Of a stretch of 64,000 nt of DNA, positions 36,219 to 42,926 are shown one piece after another. The first letter of the stretch is position 1. Each line of letters starts with the position of its first letter. The translations under genes and the position numbers were made by a program. Source of the DNA: Candidatus Sulfuricurvum sp. RIFRC-1. Its GTDB lineage: Bacteria; Campylobacterota; Campylobacteria; Campylobacterales; Sulfurimonadaceae. The stretch lies in the NCBI RefSeq assembly GCF_000310245.1, contig NC_020505.1:1-64000 (forward strand). Reading direction: 5' to 3'. The notes below the pieces were generated by a model, which saw nothing but the letters and a program-made list of their open reading frames with translations, did not search any database and was not told where the DNA came from.

Positions 36219-37118
36219 TAGATGCAACAGCGTAGGCAATACGAGCGCAATCCCCAAAAAAACGACCGATGTCGTAAACACCTCCACTGTAACGGTGCGG
36301 GGCGAGCAATTGTAGAGCGATGCGAGATTGACATTGGCCACCGCCAGAGGAACAATCAGTTCCAAAAATAAAATCCCCTTCACCATTGGATCCATCTCCA
36401 CCATCCCTAATACGACAAATGCGATCAGCGGGATCAGGATAAACTTTGTCCCATTGACCCATACCGTGAGCCTAACGTTTATTTCGCCCAGTTTAATGCC
36501 GTATAGATAAATCCCAAACAACACCAGCTGCATTGTCATCGAGGCATAGGCTCCCATCATCAATGTTTTATCCACCGCAGGGCTTGGGACGTAACCGATG
36601 AGGTTTAGTGTGATCGCTACCAGTGCTGCCCAGAGTACGGGAAGTTTGAGAATATTCATCAGAGAATCACGCATGCTGAACTCACCTCGTGAATAGTAGA
36701 ATACTCCGATGGTATAGACCACGAAAACATTAACGAGGTTGATGAGGGTGAGATAAGGGACGCTTTGTTCCCCAAAAAGTGCGATTCCTAGAGGGATTCC
36801 GAGGTTCCCCGTATTACCGATAAGAGCGGCAACGGTGGCGATGGAACGCTCTTTGGGATTATGAAAGAGCATTTTTGACAGAGGGATCATTAACAGCAAT
36901 GAAATGATGGTGATCGCCAGATAGAGCGATGGAGCAAAGAGAAGTTCTGTATCGATAGGACGTTTGAGAAGTCCCCAAAAGGTAAGAAAAATTTGTAAAA
37001 AATAGACACTGAGCAATGTGATGGTACGGTCGTCAATTTTCTCTTTGAACGCCCATTTGGCACCGAAACCGACTGCGATAAAGAGGTAGATACCCATAAT
37101 TGAGAATAAAGTTTGCAT
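36213..37118 (-). CDS. AEC-family membrane transporter
   Basis: The 301-residue protein has ten predicted membrane helices and the auxin-efflux-carrier family pattern, with an Asn/Gly/Pro-rich helix break (IGNTGNLGIPLGIALFGEQ, about 95-113) and a matching element in the second half (EL IVPLAVANVNLASLYNC). Bacterial members export or import organic acids such as malate, or unknown metabolites. No substrate can be inferred. The stop lies inside repeat copy B. Confidence 0.85.
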   Translation of the reverse strand: MQTLFSIMGIYLFIAVGFGAKWAFKEKIDDRTITLLSVYFLQIFLTFWGLLKRPIDTELLFAPSLYLAITIISLLLMIPLSKMLFHNPKERSIATVAALIGNTGNLGIPLGIALFGEQSVPYLTLINLVNVFVVYTIGVFYYSRGEFSMRDSLMNILKLPVLWAALVAITLNLIGYVPSPAVDKTLMMGAYASMTMQLVLFGIYLYGIKLGEINVRLTVWVNGTKFILIPLIAFVVLGMVEMDPMVKGILFLELIVPLAVANVNLASLYNCSPRTVTVEVFTTSVVFLGIALVLPTLLHLF

Positions 37119-37208
37119 AGTTTATTTTATCCAAAAAATTAGTCAATCTTTTTGAGTTAGAGCTAACACTCCATCAGGTAAAATCGCAACAATAAGGAGT
37201 CAATCATT

Positions 37209-38810
37209 ATGGCAAAAGTATTGATAATCGGGAGCGGTGGTGCAGGATTGGTCAGTGCACTTTCGGCTCGTGAAGCGGGTGCAGAAGTGATTGTAGCTTC
37301 CAAAACACTTCCTACAAGATCACAAACCTCGATGGCTCAGGGGGGGATGAACGCCGTTTTAGGTTCCGATGACACCATCGAAAATCATATCGCCGATACT
37401 CTACGCTCCTCTGCAGGGTTGGGGGACGAAGCACGAATTGCGCAGATGTGCGAGAAGGCTCCTGCTGCGGTTCGTTGGTGTAACTCTATCGGATTACCGT
37501 TTAGCCGTAATGAATCGGGTGAGATTGCAAGACGTCGTCTGGGGGGTGCATCGGCTCCGCGTGCTTGTTATGCACAAGATTACACAGGGCTAAAACTCCT
37601 CCATACTCTCTACGACCAATGTCTTAAAGCGGGGATTGAGTTTAAGAACGAGCGTTTTTTACTCAATCTTATCGTAGACGAAGAGACTAACCGTGTGTTA
37701 GGTGCGACGTTTTTACACATTGAAACGGGCGAAGTCGAAGAGATCCGCGCCGATGCGGTGATTTTGGCAACCGGCGGATACGGAGCATTGTATGGCAAAC
37801 ACTCGACGAACTCGGTACAAGCAAGCGGTGATGGTTTAGCGGCGGCGGTACGTGCCGGGGCGCACTTAGCCGATATGGAGTTTATCCAGTTCCATCCCAC
37901 CGCGCTTAAAAGCTCTTCAATTTTGATCTCTGAGAGTGCTCGAGGCGCTGGAGGGTATTTGGTGGATGCGGAGGGTGATCGCTTTACCGATGAACTCGCT
38001 TCTCGCGATATAGTAGCACGTGCGATTCATGATGAAATCAATAAAAGCGGTGCAGTCTATCTCGATATCCGCCATCTCGGAGAAGCGTTTATCAACCATG
38101 AACTTCCTCAGGAGAGAAAGTTAGCGCAAATTTATGAGGGGATAGATCCGGTGTCAGAGTTAATACCGATCAAGCCTTCTGCCCATTACAGTATGGGGGG
38201 GATTGAAGTAAACGCCCAGTGTATGAGCAGTGTAAATGGGCTGTTTGCCGTCGGTGAATGTGCGAACCATAAAACACACGGAGCAAACCGGTTAGGGGGA
38301 AATTCGCTTTTGGAGTTGGTTGTTTTTGGACGTGAATGCGGGAAAAATGCGGTTGAATACGGCGTAAAACACCCTGCTCCCGTTTTAGAAAACACCCAGT
38401 TAGCCAAAGATACGAACTTTGTCCGTGGGGTGATGTATTTCACCAATCAGATCGATTTTTACCAAAAACAGGAGATGCTCGCTAATATCTTCTATAACAA
38501 TGTGGGACTCGTGAGGGATGATATGGGGCTCAAAGCAGTTCTGGGGGCGATTCGCCAAATGCAAAAAGAGTTACCGTTTATGGGGCCGCGCGACAAGTCT
38601 AAAATCTGCAATACCAATTTGGTTGAATTTATCGAGTTTGGGAACAAAATCGAGTTAGCGGAGATTATCGTGGTGAGTGCGATCAGCCGTGTCGAGAGCC
38701 GAGGGGCACATTATCGTATTGATGCACCTGCACGTAATGACCGAATGTTCGGAGCCCACACAATTACATGGAAAGAGGATGGAGTGCTATGCGCGGATTT
38801 TTTACGATAA
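37209..38810 (+). CDS. sdhA: Fumarate reductase/succinate dehydrogenase-type flavoprotein subunit
   Basis: The 533-residue protein binds FAD through GSGGAGLVSAL (about 8-18) and keeps the dehydrogenase active-site segments (ESARGAGGYLVDAEGDRF, HYSMGGIEVN, GANRLGGNSLLE). In classical SdhA/FrdA a His in the motif RSHTxxAQGG carries FAD covalently; here the aligned residue is Gln39 in RSQTSMAQGG, so the FAD is probably non-covalent. This also occurs in L-aspartate oxidase, but the adjacent iron-sulfur subunit favours an Sdh/Frd-type enzyme. The end overlaps a small ORF (38789) and no cytochrome-b or HdrB-like membrane subunit gene follows. Confidence 0.85.
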   Translation: MAKVLIIGSGGAGLVSALSAREAGAEVIVASKTLPTRSQTSMAQGGMNAVLGSDDTIENHIADTLRSSAGLGDEARIAQMCEKAPAAVRWCNSIGLPFSRNESGEIARRRLGGASAPRACYAQDYTGLKLLHTLYDQCLKAGIEFKNERFLLNLIVDEETNRVLGATFLHIETGEVEEIRADAVILATGGYGALYGKHSTNSVQASGDGLAAAVRAGAHLADMEFIQFHPTALKSSSILISESARGAGGYLVDAEGDRFTDELASRDIVARAIHDEINKSGAVYLDIRHLGEAFINHELPQERKLAQIYEGIDPVSELIPIKPSAHYSMGGIEVNAQCMSSVNGLFAVGECANHKTHGANRLGGNSLLELVVFGRECGKNAVEYGVKHPAPVLENTQLAKDTNFVRGVMYFTNQIDFYQKQEMLANIFYNNVGLVRDDMGLKAVLGAIRQMQKELPFMGPRDKSKICNTNLVEFIEFGNKIELAEIIVVSAISRVESRGAHYRIDAPARNDRMFGAHTITWKEDGVLCADFLR

Positions 38811-38950
38811 ATACGCCGACGGAACGCGTCCCGTTCGGCTACGTTAACACTGGGTTTGCTCTAGCTGTAAGCCCGACGCTTACGCGTTTAAATGATCAAG
38901 ATGATGAATATGACGACGATGAAGAGAATGAGCGGGAGTGGTGTGACTGA
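38789..38950 (+). CDS. Acidic microprotein between sdhA and sdhB, containing a repeat element
   Basis: The 53-codon frame starts at ATG 38789 inside the last codons of sdhA, with GGAG just upstream, and ends in TGA that overlaps the sdhB start (TGATG). Coupling at both ends suggests translation. The last 19 residues are strongly acidic (NDQDDEYDDDEENEREWCD). The middle (about residues 9-34) is made of dispersed repeat copy C read in frame. I recognise no family. If the repeat were removed a peptide of about 27 residues would remain. The gene could be a linking or assembly factor or merely a coupling device. Confidence 0.5.
   Translation: MRGFFTINTPTERVPFGYVNTGFALAVSPTLTRLNDQDDEYDDDEENEREWCD
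38812..38891 (+). repeat. Dispersed repeat family III, copy C
   Basis: Starts ACGCCGACGGAACGCGTCCC, contains the shared block GGCTACGTTAACACTGGGTT and ends CGCGTTTAAAT. It begins 2 bp after the sdhA stop and lies in frame inside the small ORF 38789-38950. Confidence 0.6.
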
Positions 38951-39645
38951 TGGAAATAGCTATTGTTCGCGGCGAGGAATCACAAACGTATAACATCGAG
39001 TTAGAAAACGTAACTTTGCTTACGCTTCTCAATCACATTAAAACCAAAATCGATCCGACCCTCACCTATTCGCATGGATGCCGCAGCGGTGTCTGCGGTA
39101 GTTGTGCCGTGCGGGTGAATGGACGTGAGCAGCTGATGTGCGAATACAAACCCAGCGATGGGGATTGTGTTGAGCCGATCCGTAACGCCCGTGTGATTCG
39201 AGATTTAGTTGTCGATAATTCATCTGTCGAACGTTTTAACCGTGTTGGGATGGCATGGAGCGAGGAGAGTGCAAACGAGAGTGTGAGTAGCGATGAGATG
39301 GAGAGGATTGAGACGCAAAGCGATTGTATTTTGTGTACGTCGTGTTTCAGCGCCTGTCCTGTTTATGCGGTGAATCCGGATTTTATCGGCCCCTTTGCAC
39401 TCACTCGTGTTTGGCGTTATGTGAATGATCCTCGTGAAGAAAACTATGATAGCAAAATTGCGGCGATCCAAACCAACGGGATTTGGGATTGTACTCTCTG
39501 TGGAGCATGTGTTCCTGTTTGTCCGCAGAACATCGCACCTGCACAGGATATCCGAATGTTACGAACCAAAAGCGGTATGATGGGGTATCCTGATCCGACG
39601 ATGAATTTTGGGGGAGGTTTTGATTTGGGAGGATGGAATTTTTAA
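38950..39645 (+). CDS. sdhB: Fumarate reductase/succinate dehydrogenase-type iron-sulfur subunit
   Basis: The 231-residue protein carries electrons between the flavoprotein and a quinone or other partner. It has the plant-ferredoxin-type [2Fe-2S] cysteines Cys44, Cys49, Cys52 and Cys64 (CRSGVCGSC...C) and two further cluster motifs, CILCTSCFSACP (about 125) and CTLCGACVPVCP (about 180), giving the standard [4Fe-4S] and [3Fe-4S]/[4Fe-4S] pair. The start ATG overlaps the stop of the microprotein ORF. No membrane anchor gene follows; a soluble partner or an anchor elsewhere is needed. Confidence 0.9.
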   Translation: MEIAIVRGEESQTYNIELENVTLLTLLNHIKTKIDPTLTYSHGCRSGVCGSCAVRVNGREQLMCEYKPSDGDCVEPIRNARVIRDLVVDNSSVERFNRVGMAWSEESANESVSSDEMERIETQSDCILCTSCFSACPVYAVNPDFIGPFALTRVWRYVNDPREENYDSKIAAIQTNGIWDCTLCGACVPVCPQNIAPAQDIRMLRTKSGMMGYPDPTMNFGGGFDLGGWNF

Positions 39646-39653
39646 TACTATTA

Positions 39654-39722
39654 TTTTAAACGCCATCGAAGCAAAGCTCCAATGCGCTACGCTAACGCTG
39701 AGTTTACTTCAGCAGTAGGCTC
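39654..39722 (+). repeat. Dispersed repeat family III, copy D
   Basis: TTTTAAACGCC, then GAAGCAAAGCTCC, then GCGCTACGCTAACGCTGAGTTTAC and CAGCAGTAGGC. It has the clearest form of the shared blocks and starts 9 bp after the sdhB stop. Confidence 0.65.
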
Positions 39723-39852
39723 AAAACAAGGGAACCGCTTTTTGTTTTTAGCAAAAATGTTTCTCTGAAAATCGCTTGCGATTTTAAAACATTAAGGTTT
39801 TGGTGTGTTATACTAACTGTTATAAATATAAAGTTTGTACAGGATAGATACA

Positions 39853-40350
39853 ATGGCATCAGAACACTCTCTCGACATCTCCGCAAAAATTGATCTTCAA
39901 GCTTTCAAAGATGCGATTGCCCAAGCTGAAAAAGAGGCAATCGGTCGTTATGACTTCAAAGGGATTACCTACGAAATCAATTACCGTGAAAAAGAGAAAC
40001 AGCTCATTCTCCTCGCTTCCAGCGATAACAAGCTCGACGCACTCAAAGATATTGTCATCGCACGACTTATTAAACGGGGGCTCTCTTCCAAGGCATTGGA
40101 AGAATTGAAAACCGAAGATGCAAGCGGGGGAGCGCGAAAAGCGACTTATAAAATCGTGGACAGCATCGAGTCCAAAGAAGCCAAAAAGATTATGGCAGAG
40201 ATTAAAAACCTCAAAACAAAAGCAAGCGCGGCGATCGAGGGCGATTACATACGTGTGAAATCCAAACAGATTGATGAACTTCAAAAGATTATGGCGCACA
40301 TCAAAGCTCAGGAGTGGGATGCTCCGCTCGTATTTGAAAATTTTCGCTAA
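39853..40350 (+). CDS. yajQ: YajQ-family nucleotide-binding protein
   Basis: From ATG 39853 (AGGA upstream) the product has 165 residues and the family's double ferredoxin-like fold with the patterns FDISxKID-like LDISAKIDLQAF near the start and RVKSKQIDELQKIMA near the end. Xanthomonas YajQ binds c-di-GMP and acts with a transcription factor. Here it is followed after 9 bp by an HD-GYP phosphodiesterase gene and then an HTH gene, which makes a c-di-GMP receptor role attractive. The longer open frame to 39835 is not supported. Confidence 0.92.
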   Translation: MASEHSLDISAKIDLQAFKDAIAQAEKEAIGRYDFKGITYEINYREKEKQLILLASSDNKLDALKDIVIARLIKRGLSSKALEELKTEDASGGARKATYKIVDSIESKEAKKIMAEIKNLKTKASAAIEGDYIRVKSKQIDELQKIMAHIKAQEWDAPLVFENFR

Positions 40351-40359
40351 GATATTCTG

Positions 40360-41313
40360 ATGAACAAAAAACGGTATAAAGCGATTGATAAACGACTCAT
40401 AACGGAGGGGTCTCAACTCGATTTTAACCTTTTTTTGACCAATGAGGCCAAAACGGCAATGAGTCTCTTTTTGCAAAGCGATACCGCAGTCGATGGCAAT
40501 GCAAAAGTAAAACTCCGCGAAATTGAGTCGGTATATGTTTCTGAAGAAGATGAAGCCCGCTATAAAGCCTACGTAGAGCGGCATTTGCAAAGTATCGCAA
40601 AAAATAGTGATATACCCACCGAACAAAAAGCCCGTTTAGTCTACGAAAAAGCATCTGAATCGATGGATTTGATGTTTAAAAATCCCGAATCTCTCGAAAA
40701 TGTTAAAAATGCGCAGCCGATTGTCAATAATTTCATTGATATTATTTTGCGCGACCGCTGTGCGGTTGAGTCGCTGATGAAGATTACGGCACACGATTAT
40801 TACACGCATACCCACTCGATTAATGTGAGTATTTACACCCTTAGTTTAGGCTCCTTTCTCGGGATCGATGGGAAAGATCTGGAAGTGTTGGGAATGGCGG
40901 CGATTTTGCATGATTTGGGGAAAAGTAAAATCGATTATGAGATTATCAATAAAAATGGGAAGCTCACGGATGAAGAGTTCGCCCAGATGAAACATCATCC
41001 TGCCTTTGGGCATGAACTAGCATTGAAGTTAAATCTTATCGATGAGCGGATTTTGACCGCTATCCGACATCATCATGAGAAGATAGAAGGGGGCGGTTAT
41101 CCCGATAATCTTAAGGGGGATAAAATCAGTCAATTCGCTCGTATTATTGGTGTTTGTGATGTGTTTGACGCTCTCTCTACCAAACGCTCTTATAAAGATC
41201 CGATGAGCTCTTTTGAATCGCTTTCGTTGATGAAGCAGCAGATGGTCGGACATTTGGATATGAATATGGTGGATGCGTTTATCCGTATGTTAAATAAACA
41301 AGGACAAAAATGA
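40360..41313 (+). CDS. HD-GYP domain protein 1 (c-di-GMP phosphodiesterase type)
   Basis: The 317-residue protein has an N-terminal region of about 120 residues without recognised motifs and a C-terminal HD-GYP domain (about 130-317). The metal ligands are present (HTHSINVSIY, AILHDLGKSKI, HHP, AIRHHHE) and the GYP motif reads EGGGYPDNL. HD-GYP enzymes hydrolyse c-di-GMP to GMP. No membrane helix is present. It follows yajQ by 9 bp, and the HTH gene overlaps its stop (ATGA). Confidence 0.9.
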   Translation: MNKKRYKAIDKRLITEGSQLDFNLFLTNEAKTAMSLFLQSDTAVDGNAKVKLREIESVYVSEEDEARYKAYVERHLQSIAKNSDIPTEQKARLVYEKASESMDLMFKNPESLENVKNAQPIVNNFIDIILRDRCAVESLMKITAHDYYTHTHSINVSIYTLSLGSFLGIDGKDLEVLGMAAILHDLGKSKIDYEIINKNGKLTDEEFAQMKHHPAFGHELALKLNLIDERILTAIRHHHEKIEGGGYPDNLKGDKISQFARIIGVCDVFDALSTKRSYKDPMSSFESLSLMKQQMVGHLDMNMVDAFIRMLNKQGQK

Positions 41314-41924
41314 AGAAGATGACCATTGCAGATGCCGCAGAATATTTTAATGTTTCCAAAGAGGCCATTCATAACCGGATTCGTCGCGGAAGTTTAAATT
41401 GCATTGTTGAGAATGGGGTTAAATACGTTGCCGTTGAGTCAGCAAAAGCTAGCCCAGCGACTAATGTTGCAAGCGATAACCGTTATACCCACTACATTGA
41501 GCAGGAGAATGAGCGGCTCCGTGAAAAAGTGGACGTCCTCGAAAAAGAGACGACCCGTTTACGTGACCAGCGAGAGCAGATGTTAATCGATGAGAGGGTT
41601 AAAGTCGAACAGATTTATAAAGAGCGAGATGCTCAGTTGCGCAGTGTTTTACACGTTGTTGCCACGAAATTTCTCTCTCATGCCAATGAAGAAGCAATAA
41701 TGCAAGAAGCAGATGCCATTAATGCTGATGTAGTTGATACAGAGATCGATGAATGGATTTCTCTCAAATCATTTTTAAAACTCAAACGGATCAAAGACAA
41801 AGAGAAAAAAAGGGTTAAAAGTCGTTTTGGATCGGCAGTAGAGAATGGGGATAAACGTTTAAGCCTGAGAGACGGGAAGATTTTTTTGAACCCTTCTCAA
41901 TACGATTATACCGATTTACTTTAA
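41310..41924 (+). CDS. HTH (excisionase-type) coiled-coil protein
   Basis: The 204-residue protein starts with a winged helix of the excisionase/MerR-like type (TIADAAEYFNVSKEAIHNRIRRGSL, about 4-28), followed by a long coiled coil (EQENERLREKVDVLEKETTRLRDQREQM, about 60-95), then a C-terminal part with no recognised fold (ISLKSFLKLKRIKDKEKKR). It is coupled to the first HD-GYP gene by overlap and is followed by a second HD-GYP gene. A DNA-binding regulator answering to the neighbouring enzymes or to YajQ is a reasonable guess. Similar proteins are known in Campylobacterota, but I know of no assigned function. Confidence 0.75.
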   Translation: MKKMTIADAAEYFNVSKEAIHNRIRRGSLNCIVENGVKYVAVESAKASPATNVASDNRYTHYIEQENERLREKVDVLEKETTRLRDQREQMLIDERVKVEQIYKERDAQLRSVLHVVATKFLSHANEEAIMQEADAINADVVDTEIDEWISLKSFLKLKRIKDKEKKRVKSRFGSAVENGDKRLSLRDGKIFLNPSQYDYTDLL

Positions 41925-41933
41925 TAAGATGTA

Positions 41934-42926
41934 ATGATGAAACAGATTCGTATTCAGCATGCTATTCCCTCAACCGAAATGCAGCGATACGTTCAGATCG
42001 AAAAATGGATTTTGGATGTTGGGGATATGTTGGAGTGCGATTTGTACGTCGCGGTAGGGGATCGTGAGGAAAAGGAGCTTCTTTTAGGCAAAAATGAGCC
42101 GCTTGATAAGGAGACTAAAGCGAGGATCGATCAGACACACGTTCTTTATATCCGAGAAGAAGATCTCCCGATATACAATAAATTTATCGATATTATTGTT
42201 CAAACCGTAGCTCAAAACAGCCATATTGCTATCACGAAAAAAGCAGCTGTGATTTATCGGCAGGCATCCATCATCTTGGATGAGATGTTTGATAATCCTG
42301 AAGCGTTGGAAAATGTACCCAAATCAAGAAAAGTGGTTAATGTTTTTGTAGAGACAATTTTCAGCGACAAGCATGCGATTGAATCGTTGATTAAGATTAC
42401 GGCGTATGATTATTACACCCATACCCATTCGATCAATGTTTGTGTGTATGCCTTGAGTTTAGGCTCATATCTGGGGTTGAACGCTCATATGCTCGAAGAA
42501 CTCGGTATGTCGGCATTGTTGCATGATTTAGGGAAAAGTAAAGTGGATCGTGCCATTACTAACAAAAAAGGGATATTGACCCATGATGAGTATGAGCAAA
42601 TGAAACATCATCCTGCTTATGGTTATGCGATTGCTTTGAAAATCGGTATTAAGGATACCCTTGTTCTCGATGGAATCCGTCATCATCATGAAAAACTCGA
42701 CGGAAGCGGATACCCTGATGGCTTATCAGAGAGTAAAATTACCCTTTTTGCCCGTATTATAGGGGTTTGTGATGTGTTTGATGCCTTATCGACAAAACGG
42801 CCTTATAAAGAGAGATTAAGTTCGTACGATGCTCTTTATTTGATGAAAGAGACGATGAAAAATCATTTGGATATACATATGGTGGATTCATTTATCCAAA
42901 TGCAGCGGAGAGATCAGCCTCTGTAG
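41934..42926 (+). CDS. HD-GYP domain protein 2 (c-di-GMP phosphodiesterase type)
   Basis: The 330-residue product is a paralogue of the protein at 40360, with the same layout and near-identical HD-GYP motifs (HTHSINVCVYALSLGSYL, LLHDLGKSKV, HHP, GIRHHHEKLDGSGYPDGL, DVFDALSTKR). The N-terminal halves differ more, so the two may sense different signals. Start is ATG 41934 or ATG 41937. The end overlaps the convergent helicase gene by 13 bp. A tandem duplication around the HTH gene is the simplest explanation. Confidence 0.9.
   Translation: MMKQIRIQHAIPSTEMQRYVQIEKWILDVGDMLECDLYVAVGDREEKELLLGKNEPLDKETKARIDQTHVLYIREEDLPIYNKFIDIIVQTVAQNSHIAITKKAAVIYRQASIILDEMFDNPEALENVPKSRKVVNVFVETIFSDKHAIESLIKITAYDYYTHTHSINVCVYALSLGSYLGLNAHMLEELGMSALLHDLGKSKVDRAITNKKGILTHDEYEQMKHHPAYGYAIALKIGIKDTLVLDGIRHHHEKLDGSGYPDGLSESKITLFARIIGVCDVFDALSTKRPYKERLSSYDALYLMKETMKNHLDIHMVDSFIQMQRRDQPL

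Noticed and set aside
39859-40626. 255-codon antisense frame across yajQ and HD-GYP 1
   Set aside because: It lies opposite two conserved genes and has no protein-like features.
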